DNA of 64,000 bases from Ruminococcaceae bacterium UBA6353 (GTDB lineage: Bacteria; Bacillota; Clostridia; Oscillospirales; Acutalibacteraceae), in assembly GCA_002437905.1 (NCBI GenBank), contig DJRT01000019.1, positions 67,065 through 131,064 on the forward strand, given 5' to 3'. The position numbers were made by a program, and so were the translations under genes. The stretch's first letter is position 1. Every line of letters starts with the position of its first letter. Below, one piece after another: positions 1 through 8,090 of this stretch. The notes under the pieces were generated by a model, which did no database searches, was not told the origin of the DNA, and saw nothing but the letters and a program-made list of their open reading frames with translations.

Positions 1-39
1 ATGCCGGGTAGGATTTCGGGTTTTGGTATAAACATAACA

Positions 40-77
40 AACAGGGCGTATAAACCTTTCGGTTTATACGCCCTGTT
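40..77 (-). terminator. Intrinsic terminator after the SGNH hydrolase gene
   Basis: A perfect 17-bp inverted repeat (40-56 with 61-77) around a 4-nt loop lies 13 bases past the stop codon of the minus-strand SGNH gene. The U-tract on the minus strand is weak and interrupted, so termination strength is uncertain. Confidence 0.7.
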
Positions 78-89
78 GTTTACGGAAAA

Positions 90-917
90 TCAATATTGTG
101 CGGATTTCTCGCGGATCCAGGCACCCCACTCGGCGTAGTATTTGCCAAGGATGTGGATGCCGTCGCTGCTCATGTCCGCCCGCAGCGCGCCCTGATCGTC
201 GTCAAACTGCTCATTGATGTCCAGATAGAAGATGGAGGTGTTGTCCGCCAGCGCCTTAATGGCGTTGTTAAAGCGATCCATCTTGGGGTTGTTGAAGCTC
301 TCCTCTTTGGCCGAGCGCTCTGCTGTCACATGCAGGTTGGCGCAGATGAAAATTTTGGCGTTCGGCTGTGCAGCGCGGATCTCGTTGATCTGCTCTGTAT
401 ACCGGCGGATAGAGGTATCAAAATTGTACCCCAGCTCGTTAATGCCGATCATCACATAGACTTTGCCGTACTGCTTGCGCTTCAGCAGATCGGTCAGCCC
501 GATATTGCCGATGCCGTCAATGCTGACGGTGGTCTGCGGCAGATTGTAGTTGCTCAGTCCCCGGTGAACGAAGAAATCGGCACCGGTCATGCGGCCATAG
601 TATTGCAGGCCCTCGCCGCGGGAGTCCCCGATAAACAGCGTGTCGCGGAAGAAGGTGTCGTCCGCCGGCGTTGATGGCGCAGCGGTGGTTGTGGCGGGTG
701 CGGCCGTGGTGGTCGTGGTTGGTGTTTCTGTGGTGGTGGTTTCGGAAGCGGTGGTTGTGGTAATGACCGGCGGCAGGCTGTCCGGCTCAGCCGGTTTTTT
801 GCCGCCAAGCATGGCCTTGGCCAGAAATGGCGCTGCAACCACAACAGATACGCCGAGCAGCACGGCGAAAACGATCTGCGGCCGGATGTGCCGGGGGGCG
901 GAATGCTGACTACTCAT
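90..917 (-). CDS. Membrane-anchored SGNH/GDSL hydrolase with Thr-rich stalk
   Basis: This 275-residue protein is a probable cell-surface esterase or acyl-transfer partner. A hydrophobic helix at about residues 14-35 would anchor it with the bulk outside. A Thr-rich linker spans about 52-85. The SGNH fold starts with block I GDS at 97-99 (nucleophile Ser), has a GINE-type block in the middle, and ends with a D-G-I-H block (Asp252, His255). It lies 18 bp downstream of the MBOAT acyltransferase gene. MBOAT/SGNH pairs commonly O-acylate extracytoplasmic polysaccharide or wall polymers (known pattern). The substrate here is unknown. The ATG start has a GAGGTG Shine-Dalgarno site at good spacing. 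Confidence 0.85.
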   Translation of the reverse strand: MSSQHSAPRHIRPQIVFAVLLGVSVVVAAPFLAKAMLGGKKPAEPDSLPPVITTTTASETTTTETPTTTTTAAPATTTAAPSTPADDTFFRDTLFIGDSRGEGLQYYGRMTGADFFVHRGLSNYNLPQTTVSIDGIGNIGLTDLLKRKQYGKVYVMIGINELGYNFDTSIRRYTEQINEIRAAQPNAKIFICANLHVTAERSAKEESFNNPKMDRFNNAIKALADNTSIFYLDINEQFDDDQGALRADMSSDGIHILGKYYAEWGAWIREKSAQY

Positions 918-935
918 ACTGTAAACACCTCATCA

Positions 936-2366
936 TCAAAATCGGAAATACAGGAAGGGGTCGTTCAGACCCCGGTACAGACAGTACACGGCCGCCCAGA
1001 AGATGGCCAGCAGCACCACCTTTTCGCCATAGGCCAGCACGGCGCCGGGTGCATCGGTCTGTTCGGCGCGCTGCCGCAGCCGGCGGTACAGCCGCTGGGG
1101 GTAGGGGGTGGAGAAAAGCAGGCCAAGCAGCAGCCAGTGGCCGTACTGCGGGATAAAGCGGACATAATCGTGCGGGAACGGGGCGACCCCGGAAAAAACC
1201 GGGAACAGCCGGCCGAAGAAAATACCCATCTGCCCCATATCGGTGATGGCAAAGACCGTCCAGGTCAGCGGGATGGCCAGCAGCATATACAGATGTCCGG
1301 CAATCGGGTGGTTCTCCAGCCACCGGCCAAGCCCGGTGAATTTTTCCACCGCCAGCAGCACAAACAGCACCAGCCCCCACAGGGCGAAGTTCCATCCGGC
1401 GCCGTGCCACAGGCCGGTGAACAGCCACACCACCAGCAGATTGCGCAGGGTGCGCCAGCGGCCGCACCGGCTGCCCCCCAGCGGAATATACACATAATCG
1501 CGGAACCAGTGGCTCAGGGTCACATGCCACCGCCGCCAGAATTCCGACATGCTGCGGGCGGAATAGGGCTGCAGGAAGTTTTCCGGTATGGTGAAGCCCA
1601 GCATCTGCCCAAGCCCGATGGCCATGAGCGAGTAGCCGTAGAAATCAAAGTAGAGCTGGAAGGAAAAGGCGGCAATGCCCATCCATGCCAGCGGGGTGCT
1701 CACGCTCTCATAGCCGATCATGGCCAGGTCGCTCCACAGACCGCCCAGCTGGTTGGCCAGCAGCACCTTGCTGCCAAGGCCGAGGATGAACACCCGGATG
1801 CCGTCCATAAAGCTGTCGAAGCTGACGCTGCGGCTGACCAGCTGGCGGCGGATGCTGTCATAGGTAACAATCGGGCCGGCGATCAGCTGCGGGTACATGG
1901 TCAGGTAGGTTCCCACCGTGACCAGCGTCTGCGCCGGTGGGCAGGTGCCGCGGTACACATCTACCAGGTAGGAAACGGCCTGAAAGGTGTAGAAGCTGAT
2001 ACCGGCCGGCAGCAGGTAATTGTGCACCGGCAGTGCCGTGCCGAAGGCGGCGTTGATATTGCGCACCGTGAAGGCACCGTATTTGAAGAAAAACAGACAG
2101 CCAAAGTGGAAAACCAGGCCGAGCACCAGCCAGACCCGCCGGGCGCGCCCTGTTCGGCGGCCGATCATGCCGGCCAGCAGCCAGTCCACCGCGATGGTCA
2201 CGGCCAGCAGCAGCAGATGGCCCGGATACCCCCAGGAGCCTACGGCGTAGAACACCAGGCTGCCGAGGAACAGCACCGGGTTGCGCCAGCGTGCCGGCAT
2301 CAGGGTATAAACGGCAAGAAAGATCGGCAGAAACAAAAAAATAAACGGTAAACTGCTGAAAACCAT
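936..2366 (-). CDS. MBOAT family membrane O-acyltransferase (AlgI/DltB-like)
   Basis: A 476-residue polytopic membrane protein with the MBOAT fold. The conserved W-R-R-W-H segment and the later L-W-H-G-A-G-W motif carrying the presumed catalytic His are both visible. Members move acyl groups across the membrane for O-acetylation of alginate, teichoic acid or other glycans. The next gene is a surface SGNH hydrolase, the usual partner in such systems, and the two form an operon ending at the terminator at 40-77. Length and N-terminal hydrophobic start fit the family. The acceptor polymer cannot be read from the sequence. Confidence 0.92.
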   Translation of the reverse strand: MVFSSLPFIFLFLPIFLAVYTLMPARWRNPVLFLGSLVFYAVGSWGYPGHLLLLAVTIAVDWLLAGMIGRRTGRARRVWLVLGLVFHFGCLFFFKYGAFTVRNINAAFGTALPVHNYLLPAGISFYTFQAVSYLVDVYRGTCPPAQTLVTVGTYLTMYPQLIAGPIVTYDSIRRQLVSRSVSFDSFMDGIRVFILGLGSKVLLANQLGGLWSDLAMIGYESVSTPLAWMGIAAFSFQLYFDFYGYSLMAIGLGQMLGFTIPENFLQPYSARSMSEFWRRWHVTLSHWFRDYVYIPLGGSRCGRWRTLRNLLVVWLFTGLWHGAGWNFALWGLVLFVLLAVEKFTGLGRWLENHPIAGHLYMLLAIPLTWTVFAITDMGQMGIFFGRLFPVFSGVAPFPHDYVRFIPQYGHWLLLGLLFSTPYPQRLYRRLRQRAEQTDAPGAVLAYGEKVVLLAIFWAAVYCLYRGLNDPFLYFRF

Positions 2367-2495
2367 TGCCCTTCAATCACCCTCTGCGTCTATGGAATAG
2401 TACACCTCCATTATACCGAAAGCAAGACAAGAATACAATGCCTTTTTTGCGGAATAGCGGGCAAAGTTTTTCCTTTTTTGCCGGTTGGCGGCGAC

Positions 2496-2529
2496 AAAAA
2501 AGGCGTCCTCCCCTGGTCGGGAGGACGCC
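2496..2529 (-). terminator. Intrinsic terminator of the hemolysin III gene
   Basis: A perfect 11-bp GC-rich stem (2502-2512 with 2519-2529) with a 6-nt loop is followed on the minus strand by six U residues. It lies 15 bases past the stop codon of the hemolysin III-type gene. Confidence 0.9.
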
Positions 2530-2544
2530 GCGGGGTATGGGGCC

Positions 2545-3222
2545 TCAGCCGCCAAGCACATACCGCAGGATGCACACGGCCTGCAGGGCGCTGCCGATGT
2601 CCACGAACACATGGAACACCGTGTGATACACCGGCTTTTTACCGCCGATGCCGTACAGCACGGCACCGACGGTGTAGGCCACGCCGCCGGCCAGCAGCCA
2701 CCAGAAGCCCGTCCAGCCGATGGCCTCTACCGTGGCTTTCAGGATCAGCACAATGCACCAGCCCATGCCGATATAGCAGGTCATGGCCAGGCGCTTATAC
2801 CGGTTGTGGTCAATGGCGGTGAACACGGTGGCGAAGGCTACCAGCCCCCATTCCACGCCGAAGATGCTCCATGCCAGCGCCGGGTGCAGCGGCCGGATGC
2901 CCGCCAGCAGGATGGGGGTGTAGGTGCCGGCGATCAGAAAGTAAATGGTGCAGTGGTCGATCACCTGCAGCACCTTTTTTCCCATGCCGGGGCGCAGCCC
3001 GTGGTAGACGCTGGAGACCGTATACAGCGCCACCATGGAGCCGCCGTATATACTGCTGCCGACCACGCCCCACACATCTCCGTGCCGGGCAGCGATCAGC
3101 ACCGCCAGCACCAGCACAATGGCGCCCAGCGCACCGCCGATGATGTGGGTGACCATATTGGCAATATCCTCGCCGCGGGTATAGGCCGGCAGGCGGCGAT
3201 CCTTCAGTGGGGTACGGGACAT
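2545..3222 (-). CDS. Hemolysin III / PAQR family membrane protein
   Basis: A 225-residue seven-helix protein of the HlyIII/YqfA (PAQR-like) family. Typical motifs are an N-terminal E-x-x-N-x-x-T-H segment, an S-S-x-Y-H motif after the third helix, a D-H-x-x-I-Y motif, and a C-terminal H-x-x-F-H. These His/Ser/Asp residues bind the metal in the family. A GTG nine bases upstream could extend the frame by three codons, but it sits only 2 nt from the AAGGAG site; the ATG at 3222 is 11 nt away and is preferred. The gene is monocistronic, with its own promoter and terminator. Physiological role is unknown despite the family name. Confidence 0.9.
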   Translation of the reverse strand: MSRTPLKDRRLPAYTRGEDIANMVTHIIGGALGAIVLVLAVLIAARHGDVWGVVGSSIYGGSMVALYTVSSVYHGLRPGMGKKVLQVIDHCTIYFLIAGTYTPILLAGIRPLHPALAWSIFGVEWGLVAFATVFTAIDHNRYKRLAMTCYIGMGWCIVLILKATVEAIGWTGFWWLLAGGVAYTVGAVLYGIGGKKPVYHTVFHVFVDIGSALQAVCILRYVLGG

Positions 3223-3323
3223 AAAACACACTTCTCCTTTTTGTTCGGGTATACGGGCGGGAGCCGGGCATCCGTTCCGCGCGGCGCGGTGCGCCGGTTC
3301 ACTTTGACCCGGTCGGTGCTTTT

Positions 3324-3352
3324 ATGATAGCATGGCCTCGGTCTCCGGACAA
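3324..3352 (-). promoter_or_regulatory. Promoter of the hemolysin III gene
   Basis: Read on the minus strand: TTGTCC, 17 bp, TATCAT. It lies about 100 bp upstream of the ATG. Confidence 0.6.
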
Positions 3353-3404
3353 CCTACCGTTTGCCGGAAGCGGTCTACCCCTGCGGATGGCCGATTTCCC
3401 CACA

Positions 3405-3446
3405 GAAAAACGGCAGTAGAGCCGCCAGCTGGCGGCTCTACTGCCG
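3405..3446 (-). terminator. Terminator of the rimI-tsaD-beta-helix operon
   Basis: A perfect palindrome of two 18-base arms at 3411-3446 is followed on the minus strand by TTTTT, 33 bases after the stop of the beta-helix gene. Confidence 0.9.
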
Positions 3447-3478
3447 GGAGAGAGCAAAAAACTGACCGAAAAAGCGCC

Positions 3479-4552
3479 TCAGCCGTCAGAATGAGCCAGG
3501 TCGCCGATGTTTTCGGTAATCACACAGGTGCTGTTGTCCCCATGCTCCACCAGCTGCGCCTTCAGTGCACCTTCGTCCAGCACATTGTCCCGCAGGATGC
3601 AGTGGCGGCAGTCGGTGATGACCAGCGAATAGGCCGGCGTCACCTCACCGCCCGGCTTGTCGCCGGCGCCGATGCGCATGGCGTTGCCGGTGACCACGGC
3701 GTTGCGGCAGCCGGTCATACGGATGTGGCAGCCGTCCTCGGGATCGGCCAGGGGGCGGTCATCGGTGTAGGCGCCGCTGCGGCGGAACACATTGCCGGTG
3801 ATGGTCAGCAGCTCGCACGGCCAGGCCCCCGGCCCATAGGCGATGGCCGGGCCAAAGGCGCGGTCGAAGAAGTTGCCGGTGATGTTGTGGCTGTTGCCCT
3901 GCGGGATGAGAATGCCGCCCGCCTGGTTCCACTCAATGCGGTTGCCGGTGAAGGTGAGCGAGGAGGCCGTGCCGCCCCCCAGCACGCCGCCCTTGCCGTT
4001 ATTATTGAAAATGGTGTCGGAGATAAAGCCGTCGAAGCCGTCGATGTACAGTCCCGCGCCGCCATTGAAGATCAGCATGGAATGCCGCAGGCTGAATGCC
4101 CACACATGGGAGAGGTGCAGCCCGTCGCCGGTAAAGCCCGCTATCCGGCAATCGTCGATGGCGGGGGTGTCCTCCCGGCCGGCGCCGTTATAGTCCGGCC
4201 ACGCAATGCGGATGCCGTGGATATTCTTGCCCAGATCGCCGCCGACAAAGCCGACGCCCTGCACCGTGCAGCCAAAGGCGCCGGTAATATCCAGCAGGCA
4301 GCCGGCCGTGGGATCATTGAGCTGCAGCACCGAGCAGCCGGGGGCGTGATAGCCCCAGCCGGAGCAGCCCTGCAGGGTGATGCCGGTGCCGCGCATGTGC
4401 AGCTCTCCGGTGGCGTAGGTGCCTGGCGGCACCGTGATCAGGCCGCCCGCCTGGCTGGCGGCATCCAGCGCTGATTGGATGGCGGCGGTGCAGTCGGTTT
4501 TGCCGTCGCCCACCGCGCCGTACGCGGTAATGTCATAAACCCGGTTGTTCAT
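3479..4552 (-). CDS. Right-handed parallel beta-helix (pectate lyase-like) protein
   Basis: A 357-residue protein opening with the Y-G-A-x-G-D-G-x-T-D motif that marks the Pectate_lyase_3 / GH28-related N-terminus, followed by repeated N-x-F and I-x-G-N coils of a right-handed beta-helix. Family members bind or cleave acidic or complex polysaccharides. No signal peptide or membrane helix is visible, so the protein is predicted to be cytoplasmic unless exported by another route. It is the last gene after rimI and tsaD, 45 bp behind tsaD. The pairing with tRNA and ribosome-modification genes is probably positional, not functional. The substrate is unknown. Confidence 0.8.
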   Translation of the reverse strand: MNNRVYDITAYGAVGDGKTDCTAAIQSALDAASQAGGLITVPPGTYATGELHMRGTGITLQGCSGWGYHAPGCSVLQLNDPTAGCLLDITGAFGCTVQGVGFVGGDLGKNIHGIRIAWPDYNGAGREDTPAIDDCRIAGFTGDGLHLSHVWAFSLRHSMLIFNGGAGLYIDGFDGFISDTIFNNNGKGGVLGGGTASSLTFTGNRIEWNQAGGILIPQGNSHNITGNFFDRAFGPAIAYGPGAWPCELLTITGNVFRRSGAYTDDRPLADPEDGCHIRMTGCRNAVVTGNAMRIGAGDKPGGEVTPAYSLVITDCRHCILRDNVLDEGALKAQLVEHGDNSTCVITENIGDLAHSDG

Positions 4553-4597
4553 AGTGGTTCTCCTTTTTGCCGGTTCGGCATTTCTTTGGTTGCGGTT

Positions 4598-5620
4598 TTA
4601 TCGGTCGGCAGCACTGCCGGTGATTGGCAGGCTAGCAACAGCGTTCAGCTCCGGGCCGGCGGTGTGGCCGGCCAGCAGTTCGTAGTAGCCCTGCGCCGCT
4701 ACCATGGCGCCGTTATCGCCGCACAGCGCCAGCGGCGGCACAAACAGCCGCAGCCCGCGTGTGGCACAGGCCTGCTGCATACCGGCGCGCAGGCCGGCGT
4801 TGGCGGAAACGCCGCCGGCCAGCACAATGGTGCCGGCGCCGGTGTCTGCCGCAGCACGCATGGTGTTGTCCACCAGCAGCTCGGTCACCACCCGGCGGAA
4901 GCTGGCGCACAGGTCGGCCCGGTTCAGCTGTTCGCCCTTTTGTTCGGCATTGTGCAGGCGGTTGATGACCGCCGTTTTCAGCCCGGAGAAGCTGAAATCG
5001 TATACGCTGCCCTCCACATGGGGGTGTGGCAGGGGGTAGGCATTGGGGTCGCCCTCTTCCGCCAGCCGGTCAAGCGCCACGCCGCCGGGATAGGGCATGC
5101 CCATGGCGCGCGCCGCCTTGTCATAGCATTCGCCGGCGGCGTCATCGCGGGTGCGGCCGATCACCGTAAAGTGGGTGTAGTCCGCTGCCTGCACAATGTG
5201 GGTGTGTCCGCCGGAGACCACCAGGCACAGAAACGGTGGCTCCAGCTCCGGATGCGCCAGATAGTTGGCAGCAATGTGGGAGCGCAGATGGTGCACGGGG
5301 ATCAGCGGCTTGCCGGTGGCCATGGCCAGCCCCTTGGCAAAGCTGACCCCCACCAGCAGTGCGCCGATCAGCCCCGGCGCGTAGGTGACGGCAATGCCGT
5401 CGATCTGCTCCAGGGTGGTATCGGCCTGTTCCAGCGCCTGCCGTACCACGCCGCTGATGGCCTCGGCATGGCGGCGGCTGGCGATCTCCGGCACCACGCC
5501 GCCGTACAGCCGGTGCTCTGCCACCTGCGAGGCGACCACATTGGACAGCATCCGCCGCCCGTCCTCCACCACGGCGGCGGCCGTCTCATCGCAGGAGGAT
5601 TCAATGCCTAAAATGCGCAT
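4598..5620 (-). CDS. tsaD: tRNA threonylcarbamoyladenosine transferase TsaD
   Basis: A 340-residue ASKHA-fold enzyme that transfers threonylcarbamoyl to A37 of ANN-decoding tRNAs, together with TsaB and TsaE (neither is in this window). The N-terminal G-I-E-S-S-C-D-E-T signature, the H-x-x-x-H metal motif in HHLRSH, and the S-G-G-H-T segment are all present. The reading frame is open 19 codons further upstream, but the conserved family start is MRILGIESS and begins at 5620. It follows rimI by 4 bp, a common pairing in Firmicutes. Confidence 0.97.
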   Translation of the reverse strand: MRILGIESSCDETAAAVVEDGRRMLSNVVASQVAEHRLYGGVVPEIASRRHAEAISGVVRQALEQADTTLEQIDGIAVTYAPGLIGALLVGVSFAKGLAMATGKPLIPVHHLRSHIAANYLAHPELEPPFLCLVVSGGHTHIVQAADYTHFTVIGRTRDDAAGECYDKAARAMGMPYPGGVALDRLAEEGDPNAYPLPHPHVEGSVYDFSFSGLKTAVINRLHNAEQKGEQLNRADLCASFRRVVTELLVDNTMRAAADTGAGTIVLAGGVSANAGLRAGMQQACATRGLRLFVPPLALCGDNGAMVAAQGYYELLAGHTAGPELNAVASLPITGSAADR

Positions 5621-5624
5621 AGCT

Positions 5625-6098
5625 TCACTCGTCCTTTTGCTCAGAATACTCAAAATAGCGGGAATAGATGGCGGCATCCTCGGTCGGCTGCCGGTAAAAC
5701 CCCGGCCGTACGCCGTCCCGCCGGTAGCCGGCTCCCTCGTACAGGGCGATGGCCGCGGCGTTGGATACCCGCACCTCCAGCGTTAGCCGGTACAGGGTGT
5801 GCTGCCGGGCATAGTGCTCCAGCGCGGCCAGTAGCGCCCGCGCCACCCCCTGCCGCCGGGCGGCGGGGGAAACGGCCACATTGGTGATGAAGCCCTCGTC
5901 CTCCAGGTGGTGCATCCCGGCATAGCCGCACACCTCACCGGCCTGCTCCGCCACCAGAAAAACGGCGTGCGGGTTCGAAAGCTCCTCGGCCAGTGCCTGT
6001 GCCGACCACGGCGCGGCAAAGCACTGCTGCTCCAGCGCAGCCAGCGCGGGGATGTGCTGCGCCTGCATCGGGCAGACGGTCAGCGGCATGGCAGTCAC
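5625..6098 (-). CDS. rimI: Ribosomal-protein-alanine N-acetyltransferase RimI-like
   Basis: A 157-residue GNAT acetyltransferase. The acetyl-CoA loop Q/R-x-x-G-x-A appears as R-R-Q-G-V-A-R-A-L, and the C-terminal N-A-A-A-I-A-L-Y-E-G-A-G-Y segment is typical of RimI. RimI acetylates the N-terminal Ala of ribosomal protein S18. The chosen start is a GTG at 6098, 10 nt after AAGGAG; an in-frame ATG lies three codons later at 6089 and is the alternative. The stop is 4 bp before tsaD, so the two are cotranscribed. Confidence 0.88.
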   Translation of the reverse strand: MTAMPLTVCPMQAQHIPALAALEQQCFAAPWSAQALAEELSNPHAVFLVAEQAGEVCGYAGMHHLEDEGFITNVAVSPAARRQGVARALLAALEHYARQHTLYRLTLEVRVSNAAAIALYEGAGYRRDGVRPGFYRQPTEDAAIYSRYFEYSEQKDE

Positions 6099-6144
6099 GG
6101 CGGTATCGCTCCTTTCCCTCCGCAGGGGATACCCGGCGGTGTGC

Positions 6145-6197
6145 GGACAAAACAGCAGCGGGCGGGGCGCCGCAGTCACCCACGGCGTCCCGCCCGC
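6145..6197 (-). terminator. Terminator after acpP
   Basis: A 15-bp GC-rich stem with one mismatch (6158-6172 with 6183-6197) is followed on the minus strand by a short U-run. It begins 29 bases after the acpP stop and ends 47 bp upstream of the rimI start. Confidence 0.65.
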
Positions 6198-6225
6198 CCG
6201 GCATCCGAGGATGCACTGTTGCTGT

Positions 6226-6456
6226 TTACATGTTTTCCTCGATATAGGTGACCAGCTGACCCACCGTGCGGATCTTCTCGATCATCTCATCCGGCACCTC
6301 GCCGATATTGAAAGCGTCCTCCAGCGACATCAGCATATCCACCAGATCCAGCGAATCTGCACCGAGATCGTCCACAATGTCGGTGTCCGGGGTGATGGTG
6401 TCCGCGTCTACCTCAAACTGTGCGCTGAGGATCTCTTTTACCTTGTCCAGTACCAT
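6226..6456 (-). CDS. acpP: Acyl carrier protein
   Basis: A 76-residue acidic four-helix carrier protein. The D-S-L-D motif supplies Ser35 for the 4'-phosphopantetheine arm; length and charge match bacterial AcpP of fatty acid synthesis. No fab genes adjoin it: the gene stands alone between a wall-hydrolase operon and rimI, so it could serve fatty acid synthesis or another carrier role. An AAGGA site lies 12 nt upstream of the ATG. Confidence 0.95.
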   Translation of the reverse strand: MVLDKVKEILSAQFEVDADTITPDTDIVDDLGADSLDLVDMLMSLEDAFNIGEVPDEMIEKIRTVGQLVTYIEENM

Positions 6457-6578
6457 AAAATTGTCTCATCCTTCCGAAAATTGTGTGCGGCCGAGCTGCC
6501 GCAGGCAGAAACCGTTGCGGAGCGGCCGGAGCACCGGCGCGTTCCCTGCTTCAATATTATGCAAATCCGGCGCGTTTG

Positions 6579-8069
6579 TCAATCCTTTTTTTGGATTTTT
6601 TCTTCCGCGGCGGTGGTTCCCTGTGTTGTTGGGGGGATCGAAGCGTCTGTGGCAGTGGTCGTTGTGGTGCCGGTGGCGCTTGTCGATGTGGTGGTTGTGA
6701 CGGTGGTGGTCGTGGTTGTTGTCGTGGTTGTGGTGGGGCCCTGACCGAGGTATTGCAGCTTATCGCTGGGGCAGTAGACGGTCACGCCGTTCAGCAGCAG
6801 CCGCGACCAGCCGGTCTTTTCGTCCACGCCGGTGCGCACCAGTGTCAGCCCCTTTTCTGCGTGCCGCCAGATATTCGGTTTCTTCTCGTCCGGGGCAATG
6901 CGCAGGGCGCAGGCGCTCTGCAGGGCAACCTTATCGGAGGTCTCCGTAAAGGAAAAGCCGGAAAACTCGGTGGGGAAGGTGGACGGGTCCGGTTCATTCA
7001 GCAGGGCGGTGTGGGGCTTGGAAAAGTCCATATAGGCGATGTTGAGATCCACATAGTTCTTTTCGGCAATGCCCGGCACAATGCCGTCGCTGGCGCACTG
7101 CCATATGGCGTGGTCGCCGCCGTAGCTCTTCTTGGGCAGCTCGGCATACTGCGCCATCCATACGCGGTAGGCGTTCAGCCGGGCGGCCTCCCAGTTGTTC
7201 CACAGGGCATTGCGGTAGCTGTACAGCACCGGCGTGTAGCCATTCTGCGCAATATAGTCCATAAAGGCCATGGCATTGTCCGTGATGGTGGTATTGCTTA
7301 CGCCGGTCAGTCGGTCGGAGCCGAAGGTCTCAAAATCGTATGCCACCGGCCAGGTAATGTTGTATTCCTTGATCACTTCCAGCGTGAAGGCGGCTTCCTC
7401 CAGCGCCTCCTGGCGGGTTTTGGCGGCGGAGAAGAAATAGACCCCCACCGGCATGCCGGCATCCAGTGCGCCGCGGATGTTTTTGTCAAAATTGGCATCC
7501 TTATAGACCACGCCGCCGACCGTCGTCCGGTAGCCGCAGCGGATCATGGCAAAGCGGATGCCGGCCTGTTTGACGGTCGGCCAGTCGATCTCCTCTGTGC
7601 CGCGCCACACATCAATGCCCACCAGCTGGCCGTTGGAGCCGTACAGATGGGGCAGATCCGGCAGCGATACCCGGTCCGGGCGTACCGGCTGGTAGTCGGT
7701 GTGGGTGCCGGTCACGCGCGTTTCTGTGCGTTTGGTGGTGGTCACCTCGTTCTGTTCCACCCGGATGACCGGCGGCTTGACCGAGGGGATGACCTTGCGG
7801 GTGGTGCGTCCGGTGGTCGTGGTGGTTGTGGGGGCCTCCGTGGTCGTGGCGGTTTCGGTGGTGGCAGGGGCGGTGGTCAGCAGCGGTGCGCTGACCGCCG
7901 AGGAAGCCGCCGCGGGGACAAGCCGCCGGTGCTGCAGTGAGCGGGTGACCGCCAGCACGCCGGTGACCGCCAGCGCCGCGGCGGTTACGCCGCCCACCGC
8001 CGGCAGCAGCCAGGCGGGCAGGTGCATGGGTGCGCTGTGCCGGCCGCCGGAAAATCCGTTAAAAGCCAT
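6579..8069 (-). CDS. Surface GH25 muramidase (lysozyme) with Thr-rich linkers
   Basis: A 496-residue exported wall hydrolase. A membrane segment near residues 22-45 is followed by a Thr/Ser-rich stalk. The GH25 domain begins with G-I-D-V-W and contains the Y-D-F-E-T motif with the catalytic acid pair and a W-Q-C segment near its end. GH25 enzymes cleave the beta-1,4 bond between MurNAc and GlcNAc. A roughly 90-residue region follows that may be an SH3-like binding module, then a second Thr tract (11 Thr in a row) close to the C-terminus. It sits 21 bp after the M15 peptidase gene, so the pair forms a wall-remodelling operon. Confidence 0.92.
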   Translation of the reverse strand: MAFNGFSGGRHSAPMHLPAWLLPAVGGVTAAALAVTGVLAVTRSLQHRRLVPAAASSAVSAPLLTTAPATTETATTTEAPTTTTTTGRTTRKVIPSVKPPVIRVEQNEVTTTKRTETRVTGTHTDYQPVRPDRVSLPDLPHLYGSNGQLVGIDVWRGTEEIDWPTVKQAGIRFAMIRCGYRTTVGGVVYKDANFDKNIRGALDAGMPVGVYFFSAAKTRQEALEEAAFTLEVIKEYNITWPVAYDFETFGSDRLTGVSNTTITDNAMAFMDYIAQNGYTPVLYSYRNALWNNWEAARLNAYRVWMAQYAELPKKSYGGDHAIWQCASDGIVPGIAEKNYVDLNIAYMDFSKPHTALLNEPDPSTFPTEFSGFSFTETSDKVALQSACALRIAPDEKKPNIWRHAEKGLTLVRTGVDEKTGWSRLLLNGVTVYCPSDKLQYLGQGPTTTTTTTTTTTVTTTTSTSATGTTTTTATDASIPPTTQGTTAAEEKIQKKD

Positions 8070-8090
8070 TGTTCTCTCCGTTTCTGTGGG

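Noticed and set aside
888..2351. A 487-codon open frame on the plus strand.
   Set aside because: Antisense to the MBOAT gene, His/Gln/Gly-rich with no recognisable fold; a reverse-frame artefact.
6660..6740. GTGGTTGTGG-type tandem repeats (also at 690-760, 7800-7860, 8740-8830) as minisatellite or CRISPR-like arrays.
   Set aside because: They are the coding sequence of Thr-rich linkers on the minus strand, with no regular spacers.
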